A DNA stretch of 59,320 nucleotides from Deltaproteobacteria bacterium (GCA_040223695.1 JAVKFU010000013.1:1-59320), one strand, 5' to 3'. Shown: positions 35,432 to 44,371, counted from the stretch's first letter. A program made the numbers and translations. Notes: a model not told the origin generated them from the sequence alone.

Positions 35432-36524
35432 TCCGTTGCCCCTCACGGAACCAGGCTGAAATTTTTGTTTCAGCTTTTTTACTGTAGGGCGTAAATCCTT
35501 TCTCAATATTGTCCTTTTCTTCGCTGTCCATGTCGGTGAAGTATTTCCATACGAATACACCCGCAAGATAAGGCTTGTCCCTGAACACAACCGACGTTGC
35601 CTCGAATGCCAGAGCCTGCTCCTCCTGACTGGCAACACCGTCATCGCTCCACTCCCAGGGTTTTATGGCAGTGCCCTCGACCGATTTATATCCTATCTCG
35701 GTAAAGATGATCTTCTTACCGTACTTCTCCGATAGCTCTTTTATCTCGGGCTCGTGTCTTTTCCAGCCCCTGACAAGCTCGCTAAGAGCCGGGGCCGCTT
35801 TACCCGTCAAAGGGAAATAGGCGTCTATTCCTATGTAATCCAGAGAATCCCAGAACTCTATATTTTTCGCATTCATTCCCTCGGCCGCGTATGTGAGCCT
35901 TCCGCCGTAAACTTTTCTGACTTCTTCGATAAGCTTCCTCCACTCTCCCGTATATTTCGATACCTCCACAAGCTCCGTTCCGACAACCAGTATCTCTACA
36001 CCGGTTTTTTCCGCAAGCATGGCCTGACCGATTATAAACTTTCTGTAGTTAAAGAACCATTCTTCTCTCTTATCCGAATCCGTGAAATCTATTTTGCTCC
36101 TCCAGTTGTCAGCGTCAAAATTCCAGCCTCCGATCCAGATATGCGGCTTTAACATCACTTTGAACCCGCTCCCATGGAGATTCCGTATTTCATCGATCAG
36201 ATAGCGGTCCGCCATCGTGGGGTCGCCGTCTACTATTAACCCGGTCTCGGCGCGGTCTCTCATATACGCAAATGTGTTTAACTGCACGGTGTCGTAGCCG
36301 ATGCCTTTAAGATGTGAGTGTATATTGCGTGAACTCCCGGAGCCGTAGCCGCTGCCGATTCTGTGTATATGGGCAAGAACAGCGCCTTTATATTCGAGGG
36401 AAGCTCGCTCCGATCCACCCGTTTTATCCCCTACCCTGGAGCTAAGGGAAACAAATAGAAAGGATGCCGATATCAATATTACTATGAGACCCACAGTGAG
36501 GATTTTATATTTATTCCTTTCCAT
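35424..36524 (-). CDS. Membrane-anchored GH113-like glycoside hydrolase
   Basis: A 366-residue protein with an N-terminal membrane anchor (about 8-28) and an extracytoplasmic TIM barrel resembling GH113 beta-mannanases. Candidate catalytic acids are Glu184 in VVGTEL and Glu276 in FTEIGYKS, at the ends of strands 4 and 7. Other typical segments are MLKPHIWIGGWNF and YIGIDAYFPL. It probably acts on a cell-surface or environmental glycan. Its stop overlaps the start of the Tgs1-like gene. Confidence 0.82.
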   Translation of the reverse strand: MERNKYKILTVGLIVILISASFLFVSLSSRVGDKTGGSERASLEYKGAVLAHIHRIGSGYGSGSSRNIHSHLKGIGYDTVQLNTFAYMRDRAETGLIVDGDPTMADRYLIDEIRNLHGSGFKVMLKPHIWIGGWNFDADNWRSKIDFTDSDKREEWFFNYRKFIIGQAMLAEKTGVEILVVGTELVEVSKYTGEWRKLIEEVRKVYGGRLTYAAEGMNAKNIEFWDSLDYIGIDAYFPLTGKAAPALSELVRGWKRHEPEIKELSEKYGKKIIFTEIGYKSVEGTAIKPWEWSDDGVASQEEQALAFEATSVVFRDKPYLAGVFVWKYFTDMDSEEKDNIEKGFTPYSKKAETKISAWFREGQRNE

Positions 36525-36558
36525 TGTCAGTCCGAATAATAGTAACTCAAGAACAGGC

Positions 36559-37299
36559 TTATGAATTCCTTAAATTTTCCAATACCGAATTCATATGATC
36601 GTAATGCGATCCCTTCCAATATATCTTCCTGCAATCGGAGCACCTGAAAAATTCGTCATAATAAAGAATTGTCCCGGGCTCGAGCCGCTCCAGAATATCC
36701 TGCTTAGGGACAGGCTCTATTACACCGTTACAGTCCAGGCACCTGTTAAAGGGAGCTACGTCAGACCAGAGGTCAAACCTTCCCAGCACCTCGATTAACT
36801 GTTTCCCCGGGTCTGGAGACCTTACCCAATAACCGTGGGCTATAATTCTGTGCCGGAGCAGACGACGGTCGCGGGTCAGCACAATGCGGTTTTCCCCACA
36901 CCCCAGCCGCGCCACCTCATGATCGTCGTAGTCGTTCCTGAAAACGGTATCAAATCCCGCCATGCGCAGCAGTCTCGCGAGCTTTCCCAGATTAACATCC
37001 GCGATAAATACCGGCGCCGGTTTATCCCTGAGCTTAACGCGGGGTGAGATCTTCACATGACTTGAAACCGGATAAACGAATACTTCGTCCCCGTCCTTCA
37101 AATGGTAGCCGAAGCCCACGGATTTTCCGTTCACCGTTACCAGATCGACCTCGGTATGGGGGACCCCGATCGCCTCTATGGAGTCTTTAATCGAGGGCCT
37201 GCCGTCAAACTCGTAGTGAACCGTGGCGCCCTTAACAGAGGCGGGCAAGAAATCCTGTAACTCGTCATGTAACTTGAAAAGCGCCTCGTACTCACTCAT
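36559..37299 (-). CDS. Mut7-C nuclease with N-terminal ubiquitin-like domain
   Basis: A 246-residue protein. Residues about 1-85 form the beta-grasp domain common in front of Mut7-C (VNGKSVGFGYHLKDGDEVFVYPV). Residues about 97-235 are the PIN-like RNase domain, with Asp101 (FIADVNLGKLARLLR), Asp144 (LTRDRRLL) and a zinc ribbon from Cys187/190 and Cys220/223. It probably degrades or matures RNA in the cytoplasm; no substrate is known. Confidence 0.88.
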   Translation of the reverse strand: MSEYEALFKLHDELQDFLPASVKGATVHYEFDGRPSIKDSIEAIGVPHTEVDLVTVNGKSVGFGYHLKDGDEVFVYPVSSHVKISPRVKLRDKPAPVFIADVNLGKLARLLRMAGFDTVFRNDYDDHEVARLGCGENRIVLTRDRRLLRHRIIAHGYWVRSPDPGKQLIEVLGRFDLWSDVAPFNRCLDCNGVIEPVPKQDILERLEPGTILYYDEFFRCSDCRKIYWKGSHYDHMNSVLENLRNS

Positions 37300-37367
37300 G
37301 AACCATTCGCGGAATAAAAAAATAATTTTCCCTACATGAATAATATATCAAAGTTATGCGAATAAAG

Positions 37368-39032
37368 TTATACGAATATGGTCGCGAGGTATTCCGTGAG
37401 GTCGCTTTCGCTCGCGGGCTGATTTCTGAAAGCGATGTAGCCGTCGGGGCGTATAAGATAGAGGCAGGCGTTTACGGCGCCGAAGTCGCGGTGCATAACC
37501 AAATCCTTGTCCCCCCATACCGAAGAAAGCTCTCTGAAATCGGGCGGAACCCCTTTTGAGCCCAAAATTAAATGCGTCTCGATAAGGCCTTTGAATCCGG
37601 CATCAACGGTGCTGTGTATTTTCCTCAGCTCGTCAAACTCCATATCCTCGGGATCGGCGCCGGTGAAAAGCAATAGCTCGTGCTCGGCGCCCCTGAGCAG
37701 GTCGTAAAGCCGGACGCTCTCTTTTTGATCCAGGCTAAGGAGGGGGTAATCCTTCACGCGCTCTCCCGCGGTAAGGTCGTGGCGGTAATCATGGAATCCC
37801 TCAATCGCGTCCGGCTGATACCACCTCTCAGCGACTATAGGGCTGCCTTTGTAATGAACCTCGATTTGGGAGAGGGTGTTGAGGACTTTTTTCTGAACAG
37901 CGTCAAGCCCCGATAAAACACCTATCATCTTATTTCGGATCGTAGATAAAACCGGGTTATGGATACCGACCATTCGTGTCGCCATGTCCGTAAGCCCCAC
38001 AACCCCCTCCCCCACACGGCGCCTCTCAATATTGTAGCTCTCAGTGAGGCTCTCCGGCGATTTGCCCTTTAGCACGAGCGCGAGCTTCCAGGCCAGATTA
38101 CAGGCGTCCTGGATACCGGTATTCATTCCCTGACCGCCAAGCGGGCTGTGAATATGGGCCGCGTCCCCGGAGAGGAAAATCCGGCCTTCGGCGTACTTGT
38201 CCACCATACGGTGATGGAGCCTAAAATACGCAAGCCAGTTGGGGTCAGTTACGCTTTTGTAGTCTATCCCCCTTTCGTTCATGAGTCTCCTCACGTCCTC
38301 TATGGTCGGCTCTGGCATGTCCTCTTCTATAGGGGAGTCCGGAAGCTCGAACATCAGTCTCCCCCTGTCACTGTAGAGCGGGAAATACGCGGTAACCCCG
38401 GCAGGATGTATGAATATCGACAGATGGTGGAGAGGATACGTCCAGTCAAGATTACAGTCCGCAAGGAGCCAGTAGTTCGGATAAGGGGCGCCCTTGAAAT
38501 CGAAATTAAGAATATGTCTAGTTGAGCTGTGCGCCCCGTCGCACCCCGATACGTAAGCGCACTCAATAATTTCCTCAGAACCGTCTTTTAATCTGATACG
38601 CGCGGCAGGTTTGTCGTCTGCGCTCTCTATGGATACGAGCTCTTTCTCGCGCTCTATCTCTATTCCGTATGAGCGCAGGCGTCCGGTCAGTATCCTCTCC
38701 GTATCGCTTTGCGCGAGAATGAGGAAAAACGGGTATTTACTCTCGAGCGTATCGAATACAACGCTGGCAAGGGGTTTGCCTTGATCGTACATATCGAAGC
38801 CATTAGATATATTCCCCTGCCCGAGCACCGCATCCGCAATACCCATATTATCGAACAGCTCGAGCGTGCGGGCGTGTATCCCGAAAGCCTTTGATTTATC
38901 CGAAGGGACCGGAGCTTTGTCAATTATTCTCGGTGTAATTCCGTGCCTTGCGAGCTCACAAGCCATGGTCAACCCCGTAGGTCCCGCACCCACAACCAGA
39001 ACATCAGTACTCGATTTTACGGAATCCGCCAT
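37368..39032 (-). CDS. FAD-dependent aromatic monooxygenase (PheA/TfdB group)
   Basis: A 554-residue class A flavoprotein hydroxylase. The dinucleotide fold is VLVVGAGPTGLTMA (about 12-25), the DG motif lies in VSGCDGAHSS and the second FAD motif is FLSGDAAHIHSPLGGQGMN. The C-terminal 150 residues form the thioredoxin-like domain of phenol hydroxylases. It probably hydroxylates a phenolic or polyketide-like ring with NAD(P)H and O2, implying an aerobic phase of life. There are no ring-cleavage genes nearby. Confidence 0.9.
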   Translation of the reverse strand: MADSVKSSTDVLVVGAGPTGLTMACELARHGITPRIIDKAPVPSDKSKAFGIHARTLELFDNMGIADAVLGQGNISNGFDMYDQGKPLASVVFDTLESKYPFFLILAQSDTERILTGRLRSYGIEIEREKELVSIESADDKPAARIRLKDGSEEIIECAYVSGCDGAHSSTRHILNFDFKGAPYPNYWLLADCNLDWTYPLHHLSIFIHPAGVTAYFPLYSDRGRLMFELPDSPIEEDMPEPTIEDVRRLMNERGIDYKSVTDPNWLAYFRLHHRMVDKYAEGRIFLSGDAAHIHSPLGGQGMNTGIQDACNLAWKLALVLKGKSPESLTESYNIERRRVGEGVVGLTDMATRMVGIHNPVLSTIRNKMIGVLSGLDAVQKKVLNTLSQIEVHYKGSPIVAERWYQPDAIEGFHDYRHDLTAGERVKDYPLLSLDQKESVRLYDLLRGAEHELLLFTGADPEDMEFDELRKIHSTVDAGFKGLIETHLILGSKGVPPDFRELSSVWGDKDLVMHRDFGAVNACLYLIRPDGYIAFRNQPASESDLTEYLATIFV

Positions 39033-39086
39033 TCGTATCTCCTTTATAAACTGAAAGTGTGTTTATGCCGACAGGTTATTAAATTA

Positions 39087-39689
39087 TCACGTCGCGTACA
39101 AATACCGCGCCCTCTCAATAAGTTTTCCGGACCTGGGGAACATCCAGAAACTTAAAACAAGCGAAATGACCGCGAAGGGCAGTATATTAGCGGGATCGCC
39201 GCTCAGGAAAGCAAGCACGAAACCGATAATAACCATGATTTCGTTTAGAAACAGACTTATAAACGTGATCTTCTGAAGCTCGTACATTAAAGAGAAGACC
39301 TTGAGCTCGAATTCCGTTAGGGATTCGAGCTGGCCGAGCTTCACCGAATCAATGGATTTCGTTCTCGCGTTTTGGGCAAGGCGCGCCGGGTCGATATTGC
39401 GGCTCAGGATTTTCGTGATGCTTTTGTCCGACATAGAGTATCGGCGATAAAAAATCGAACATATCGCAACCGCAAGCGCCGCTACGTAAAGAGCCGTTCC
39501 CAACCCCCGGCTCCGGGAGATATCATCGGTCCCTCCGCTACCTACGAGTATGTACGCTATCACGGCGTAAAATACGATCGAGCCCGTTATGGCGAACCAT
39601 ATAACCTGTTGAACGATTATAAGGGGCCTAATCAGTTTTTTTAATTCGGTTGATATCATAGGAGCGGGCTTTATATTGAACTTGTCCAA
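39087..39689 (-). CDS. Membrane protein of unknown function, four helices
   Basis: A 200-residue protein with predicted membrane helices at about 22-45, 66-84, 142-160 and 166-186. A charged cytoplasmic segment lies between helices 2 and 3 (SITKILSRNIDPARLAQNAR). I do not recognise a family. It lies 54 bp upstream of the monooxygenase gene on the same strand and may be co-transcribed. Confidence 0.72.
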   Translation of the reverse strand: MDKFNIKPAPMISTELKKLIRPLIIVQQVIWFAITGSIVFYAVIAYILVGSGGTDDISRSRGLGTALYVAALAVAICSIFYRRYSMSDKSITKILSRNIDPARLAQNARTKSIDSVKLGQLESLTEFELKVFSLMYELQKITFISLFLNEIMVIIGFVLAFLSGDPANILPFAVISLVLSFWMFPRSGKLIERARYLYAT

Positions 39690-39747
39690 TTATACATCTA
39701 AATGCCGCCGGGTGAGAAATCATACGCCCGGATTTCTACGGTGAAAA

Positions 39748-40827
39748 TCAGGGGGCCGCTGAATCCGGCTCGCTTTGGGCCTGCCCGACGAACTGCTTCA
39801 AAGGGCCGCGGGGGTCTATTAACCCCTCAAGCTCACTAAACGGTACATTAACAAAATAGGGTCCTTCGGCATAGGAGCCCACTGTATAAGGGGCGAAGGC
39901 AAACACCAAACCCGCCGGGGATAGCGCGAAAACCCCCAGTTCTTCCTCCTTGAAACTCCTAACCTCGCCACCTATGACCCAGCCCGCTTTCTGTTTTCTG
40001 AGGTCATTAATACACAACCCGGATAAGGTATCAATGAATTTTGAGTTGGGCAGGAAGAGGTCGGATAATTTCAACTGAACGGCCCTGCCGTCCTTGATCC
40101 AGTAATTCTTCGACGCAAAATAGGTGTTTCCGTGCGCCCCTCCGGAATATGAGAAGACCTCTCCAGACAGACTTAGCAGATCAGCGGAATAGTACTCGAT
40201 TCTGTAATCATAACTCTGCTGCCAGCCCGCAGCCGAGCTTTGGGTCATGAAGGATTCCTGCGCCTCCCCGACAAATTTATTCTGCGCGGAAAGCATGTCC
40301 TTCCGGAGGCCGTCGGATATATCGCGAAAAGCCTGAGAAGGGGACAAAAAGTATGGCACAGAAAAAGATGCCTCGATCAACGTCCCCTGACGGAGGGTCG
40401 AGAAAATGAAATCCGCAACCTTCTTGAGCTTAAAACCGAGAGAAGTCAGTCCGTTGGCCTTTGTCCATTCCCCCGAAAGGGTACCGAAGCCCGCGCCGTC
40501 AGAGGCGAGTTTTCCATCGAATGTTCCCGTTTTTTCGCCCTTTTCATCCTGCTCGACAATCGTAAAAGTCATGTTGTCTCTATTGAGTTTTCCATTCAGG
40601 GAAATAGGAATGCCGTTTTTATCGTAAATATATAGTCCCGTGATATCCTCCGATTCCACTATTAACTCCATCTGTATAGCGAGATTGTCCCCTATTGTGC
40701 CGACATAGTAATACCGCGCTTCCGAATCGCTCGGATCCTCTGCCGAGACAGTCGGAGATAAAAGGTAAAAAAACGGAGCAGCCAGGACGAGAGCCGCCGA
40801 TAATTTAACAATCGAGATTATTTTCAC
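39748..40827 (-). CDS. Exported DUF3298/DUF4163-type protein
   Basis: A 359-residue protein with a signal peptide (about 1-29, ending VSAED). The C-terminal half matches the PdaC/RsiV-like DUF4163-DUF3298 fold: EVFSYSGGAHGNTYFASKNYW is the DUF3298 signature, and AFAPYTVGSYAEGPYFVNVPFSEL closes it. The N-terminal part carries an unassigned beta-rich region (DGKLASDGAGFGTLSGEW). RsiV-type proteins bind lysozyme, but most members have no assigned function. Confidence 0.85.
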   Translation of the reverse strand: MKIISIVKLSAALVLAAPFFYLLSPTVSAEDPSDSEARYYYVGTIGDNLAIQMELIVESEDITGLYIYDKNGIPISLNGKLNRDNMTFTIVEQDEKGEKTGTFDGKLASDGAGFGTLSGEWTKANGLTSLGFKLKKVADFIFSTLRQGTLIEASFSVPYFLSPSQAFRDISDGLRKDMLSAQNKFVGEAQESFMTQSSAAGWQQSYDYRIEYYSADLLSLSGEVFSYSGGAHGNTYFASKNYWIKDGRAVQLKLSDLFLPNSKFIDTLSGLCINDLRKQKAGWVIGGEVRSFKEEELGVFALSPAGLVFAFAPYTVGSYAEGPYFVNVPFSELEGLIDPRGPLKQFVGQAQSEPDSAAP

Positions 40828-40913
40828 TTAACTATAATCCTTCGTTTCCGATAATGAAGCCGAATTTCTTTTCAACTAAATATTATCACAAATTATTGCG
40901 GAATTTCAGAAAC

Positions 40914-40933
40914 TGTCACACCGTAAAGTGACA
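40914..40933. promoter_or_regulatory. Inverted repeat, possible enhancer site for sigma-54 promoter
   Basis: TGTCAC-N8-GTGACA, perfect 6-bp arms, lying about 120-140 bp upstream of the -24 element at 41052. This is the usual distance for a bacterial enhancer-binding protein site. Confidence 0.45.
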
Positions 40934-40947
40934 ATAAACCGCAAATC

Positions 40948-40964
40948 ATGACTATATTTGTCAT
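40948..40964. promoter_or_regulatory. Second inverted repeat upstream of the sigma-54 promoter
   Basis: ATGAC-N7-GTCAT, perfect 5-bp arms, 14 bp after the first inverted repeat. Paired sites are common for sigma-54 activators, although the arm sequence is not the same as in the first. Confidence 0.35.
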
Positions 40965-41049
40965 AATATTCAGTTAATAAGACCGCTAATCAATTCACAA
41001 AATCCTCGTATTTTGAATTATATCAACGGGTTATGTCGATGACGAACAA

Positions 41050-41066
41050 TTGGCACGCATGTTGCT
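41050..41066 (+). promoter_or_regulatory. Consensus sigma-54 (RpoN) promoter
   Basis: TTGGCACG-CATG-TTGCT is a full match to the -24/-12 consensus, with GG and GC exactly 10 bp apart. The transcription start would be near 41077. It points right, away from the flanking leftward gene 39748-40827 and against suhB, so it does not serve an annotated gene. Confidence 0.78.
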
Positions 41067-41076
41067 AAAATGTTGA

Positions 41077-41220
41077 ATGACAGGTTATAAAAAGTCAGGT
41101 GAATCGGATTTGTGACGAGAACATCAAAAAATATAGATTATTGCAATAAAGCCATAACATATTCCCCATCCTCTAGGGGGTGAATCCTTGAAGAAATTCA
41201 GGGGTTCACCCTCGTATTTT
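41077..41220 (+). ncRNA. Candidate sigma-54-dependent small RNA
   Basis: About 144 nt between the sigma-54 promoter and a terminator-like hairpin. It contains no open frame of note. Both neighbouring genes run leftward, so a rightward transcript here would be independent. Near its 3' end, CCCC (41164-41167) can pair with GGGG (41176-41179) and expose the pyrimidine-rich loop ATCCTCTA, complementary to a Shine-Dalgarno sequence. That stem overlaps the terminator stem by two bases. Size and layout resemble Qrr- or CrcZ-type sRNAs, but no homology is claimed. Confidence 0.5.
41178..41220 (+). terminator. Strong GAAA-capped hairpin with T-rich tail
   Basis: A continuous 15-bp stem runs from 41178-41192 to 41197-41211 around a GAAA tetraloop (41193-41196), followed by CGTATTTT. 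Two of the pairs are G-U when read as rightward RNA but would be A-C mismatches on the other strand. The structure therefore fits a rightward transcript and is not simply the end of suhB. Confidence 0.65.
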
Positions 41221-41238
41221 AAAACACCCCTGTGTATG

Positions 41239-42066
41239 TCAAAGAGCCGGAGCTTTAAACCGGCCCCCGGATACGAGAGATAAAACATCAATCATTTCGC
41301 CGTGTATTCTTCCGTTTGAAGATAGGATCTCTTTTACATAGATACTGAATTTGCCGCCCGTAAAATCGGTGATTTTACCACCGGCCTCCTCTACAATCAA
41401 AACGCCGGCTGCAGTGTCCCAGGGATTAAGCCCAAGCTCCCAAAAGCCGTCGAACCTGCCGCACGCTACATAACAAAGATCAAGCGCGGCAGAACCGTCT
41501 CTCCTGACCGCCCTCGCCCTTCTTATAAAATTGGCAAAATGCTTAAGATTATCCTCAACCATCTTGTTATTCTCATGCACAAAACCCGTAGCCAGGTGAC
41601 TGTGCCCTAGGTCTTGAGAATCGGAGACCCTGATACCGTCCCTGTTTAACCGGGCGCCGCCGCCTCGCTCCGCCGTGAACAGCTCATCCTTAACAGGATC
41701 GTATACCAGTCCGGCCTCTACCATACCCCCGACCTCTAGCGCAATGGAGATTGAGAAAAACGGATACGCGTGCGCGTAATTTGTAGTCCCGTCGAGAGGG
41801 TCGATAATCCAGACATGATCGGAGTTCCTGGAATGCCGGCCCGATTCCTCGGCGAAAATGTCGTGCGAGGGGAAGCTGCGCTTAATGCGGTCTATAATGG
41901 TTCTCTCGGATAATTTATCTACTTCGGTGACGAGGTTATTTTTGCCTTTAAACTCTATTTCACCAATTTTTCCAAGCTTTTCTATGAGTATCTCGCCCGC
42001 TTCTCTGGCCGCCGCCTCTGCAATATCTAAATAGCTCACCTGTAACCCCTTAAACGCATTCTGCAA
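41239..42066 (-). CDS. suhB: Inositol-1-monophosphatase family protein
   Basis: A 275-residue Mg-dependent phosphatase. Metal motifs are FAEESG, WIIDPLDGTTNYAHAYP and LNPWDTAAGVLIVEEAGG. GSAALDLCYVACGRFDGF is the usual substrate region. It dephosphorylates inositol phosphate or a related sugar phosphate; SuhB also has a role in transcription antitermination in enterobacteria, which cannot be assumed here. Confidence 0.94.
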   Translation of the reverse strand: MQNAFKGLQVSYLDIAEAAAREAGEILIEKLGKIGEIEFKGKNNLVTEVDKLSERTIIDRIKRSFPSHDIFAEESGRHSRNSDHVWIIDPLDGTTNYAHAYPFFSISIALEVGGMVEAGLVYDPVKDELFTAERGGGARLNRDGIRVSDSQDLGHSHLATGFVHENNKMVEDNLKHFANFIRRARAVRRDGSAALDLCYVACGRFDGFWELGLNPWDTAAGVLIVEEAGGKITDFTGGKFSIYVKEILSSNGRIHGEMIDVLSLVSGGRFKAPAL

Positions 42067-42217
42067 CCGGATTTGTCCCGGATTCAGTCAATTTTACAAT
42101 TGAAGCCTGTTTATTATGGATATTAACGCCTGATTCGCCTCCGTCCGGGTCACGCTTATTTACGGCTCAATACATCCGCCGACTTGCAGCAATTTCTTTT
42201 ACACCGGGGAAAACTCC

Positions 42218-42421
42218 CTACTCCTGCGACGCTTCGGGAATTATAATCCATCCCAGAACGTAAACGAGAATCGCAGTGCCCGCCGTAAAGAGCGCAATTA
42301 AAGCGAATATGAGTCTTATAAGAGTAGAATCGATAGAAAACATCTCCCCGAGGCCGCCGCATATGCCGGCTATCATTCTATCGGTTCTCGAACGGTAAAG
42401 TTTTTTCACATCTTCAGCCAT
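42218..42421 (-). CDS. PspC domain membrane protein
   Basis: A 67-residue protein: MAEDVKKLYRSRTDRMIAG, then the CGGLGEMFSIDSTLIR motif of PspC and one long hydrophobic helix (about 38-62). PspC proteins take part in envelope stress signalling with PspA/PspB. No other psp gene is in the window. Confidence 0.92.
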   Translation of the reverse strand: MAEDVKKLYRSRTDRMIAGICGGLGEMFSIDSTLIRLIFALIALFTAGTAILVYVLGWIIIPEASQE

Positions 42422-42502
42422 TATTCACCCCCGTATTCAGATATAAAGCAGTATACCAGCTATCCGCCCGATATAATTATCTCTCAACGCTTTATTAAAA
42501 AG

Positions 42503-42994
42503 TCAGTCCAGTGTCCGGATTGCCTTAAGCCCTTCATAGTAGGATGCCGAAAGTTCCGGTCCGGCTGCAAGCAGGTGTCTCATGTATTCTCTTGTAGGAC
42601 TCAATCCATCATATACCCGGTCAGGACGAGCCATATAGGTTACAATTAACTCCTCTCCTTCCATGCCCCGGTCAACTTTCAGATACTTCCTTTCGTATTC
42701 GTTCGGATATCCCTCAAAGATGTCGAGTTTGTAAATCCCGCGCCATGTTATTTTATATAATATCCCTTCTACAGATCCCTTTTCATCCGGGACAATATTC
42801 GCGGCGCCCGCTCCCGGCTTTCCTGAAGATATTTTATTAAAGGCCAATGTAAAACCTCTAAGCACAAGGGGTTCTCTTGATCTGAAGTCAGCGCCCCTCT
42901 TTTTCATCCTCTCGGGATTCATGTTGGAGCCGTAAGCGAAATAATTAACGAGACCGTTTATATCACGATTTTTCATACTAACTTGTTTTAACAT
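42503..42994 (-). CDS. Gamma-glutamylcyclotransferase-like protein
   Basis: A 163-residue protein of the GGCT/AIG2 fold. The substrate loop is YFAYGSNMNPERM and the catalytic Glu lies in LDIFEGYP. Members release 5-oxoproline from gamma-glutamyl peptides or act in other acyl-amine chemistry. A second ATG at residue 7 (42976) is an alternative start. Confidence 0.88.
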   Translation of the reverse strand: MLKQVSMKNRDINGLVNYFAYGSNMNPERMKKRGADFRSREPLVLRGFTLAFNKISSGKPGAGAANIVPDEKGSVEGILYKITWRGIYKLDIFEGYPNEYERKYLKVDRGMEGEELIVTYMARPDRVYDGLSPTREYMRHLLAAGPELSASYYEGLKAIRTLD

Positions 42995-43170
42995 CCCCCG
43001 AATTCTTTTTTCAACAAATGGACGGATATAAAATACTACAGTTCAACAGGAAGACCAAGCAGTACAAAAAACAATTAAAAATAGAGCGGCAAAACGATTT
43101 AGGGTATTATTCACTTTGAATTTTTACTTCACTGAAGAACAGCCATAAAAATGATAACGGGAGAAATAAT

Positions 43171-43593
43171 ATGCACGAATCATTGAAACCGGGCTTGACT
43201 TTCGAGTTTGACTTTGAGGTTCCTGAATCCAAAACCGTACCCTACATATACCCCGAGTCCGCGGAATTTCAAATTATGCCGAAGGTGTTTTCGACAGGAT
43301 TTATGGTGGGTCTCATTGAGTGGGCATGCGTAAGGTTCGTCAACGACCACATAGACTGGCCGAAGGAACAAACCGTAGGGGTAGATGTAAAGCTGAATCA
43401 TACAGCCGCGACTCCGCCCGGATTGACTGTTAATGTAAAAGGAGAGCTGGTCGAAGTGGACGGACGTAAGTTGACCTTCTCGATAGTAGCTCACGACGGG
43501 ATAGATGTCATATCCGAAGGAACTCATCAAAGATTTATTGTAGATGCGGAAAGATTCGCAGCCGGGGTGGAGAAAAAAGCGAAATCGCAGTAA
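43171..43593 (+). CDS. Hotdog-fold thioesterase, FlK-like (fluoroacetyl-CoA thioesterase family)
   Basis: A 140-residue hotdog thioesterase. The catalytic Thr/Glu/His set known from FlK can be traced: Thr in FSTGFMVGLIE, Glu in the same helix, and His in VKLNHTAATPPG. The family ending SEGTHQRFIVD is present. Most FlK-like proteins hydrolyse small acyl-CoAs. GGGAG precedes the ATG. A haloacid dehalogenase gene follows 52 bp downstream. Confidence 0.88.
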   Translation: MHESLKPGLTFEFDFEVPESKTVPYIYPESAEFQIMPKVFSTGFMVGLIEWACVRFVNDHIDWPKEQTVGVDVKLNHTAATPPGLTVNVKGELVEVDGRKLTFSIVAHDGIDVISEGTHQRFIVDAERFAAGVEKKAKSQ

Positions 43594-43645
43594 GCAGGCA
43601 ATTTAGCCCCTGATACCGGATTGAGTAATAGATACGGGCAAGAAC

Positions 43646-44371
43646 GTGAATAAAAGAAACGAATTATCTTCCATTAAGGCACTTACATTCGATGTATTCG
43701 GTACTGTGGTGGATTGGCGGTCAACGATTATCCGGGAGTGTAAGCTCCTCGGCAATTCGAAGGGGATTGAAGCGGACTGGGACCGGTTCGCAGACGCCTG
43801 GCGTGCAGGTTACGCCCCCGCCATGAACCTTGTGCGCACCGGGGAGCTCCGCTGGACGACGATCGACTCACTTCACCGTATGGTGCTCGAGCGCCTGCTT
43901 GAGGAATTCAATATTCGGGGACTGAGCGAATCCGAGAAAGATCACTTAAACCGGGCGTGGCATAGACTCGAACCGTGGGAGGACTCGATTGCCGGGCTCA
44001 ATAAACTGCGGAAGCTCTACATAGTGGCGACGCTGTCCAACGGAAATATGTCTCTACTGGTTAATATGGCAAAGCACGCTGACCTGCCCTGGGATTGTAT
44101 CTTGTCCTCGGAGCTGGCAGGGCGCTACAAACCGGACAGGGAAGTGTATCTGAAGGCCGCGGAGCTGCTTGGGCTAAGGCTGGAACAAGTAATGATGGTG
44201 GCCGCGCACAGGGACGACCTCAAGGCTGCAAAGGCCCTGGGCTTTAAAACCGCCTACGTTTCAAGGCCTCTTGAATTCGGCCCCGGGGGAAAGACGGATG
44301 AAACAACAGACATGCCGTTTGACATAACCGCGCGGGACTTTAACGAGCTTGCCCTAAAGATGGGTGCGTAG
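43646..44371 (+). CDS. Haloacid dehalogenase, type II (HAD superfamily)
   Basis: A 241-residue protein. Motif I is TFDVFGTVVDWRS (Asp nucleophile with the FGTxxDWR pattern of L-2-haloacid dehalogenases), motif II is ATLSNGN, motif III Lys lies in RYKPDREVY, and motif IV AAHRDDLKAAKALGFKTAYV is the usual haloacid-type ending. It would hydrolyse the C-X bond of 2-haloacids. The FlK-like thioesterase directly upstream may act in the same pathway. Confidence 0.88.
   Translation: MNKRNELSSIKALTFDVFGTVVDWRSTIIRECKLLGNSKGIEADWDRFADAWRAGYAPAMNLVRTGELRWTTIDSLHRMVLERLLEEFNIRGLSESEKDHLNRAWHRLEPWEDSIAGLNKLRKLYIVATLSNGNMSLLVNMAKHADLPWDCILSSELAGRYKPDREVYLKAAELLGLRLEQVMMVAAHRDDLKAAKALGFKTAYVSRPLEFGPGGKTDETTDMPFDITARDFNELALKMGA

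Noticed and set aside
35432-35644. N-terminal extension of the Tgs1-like frame up to 35644
   Set aside because: This stretch lies inside the GH113-like gene in another frame and is rich in Arg/Ser like a shadow. The ATG at 35431 gives a normal family length.
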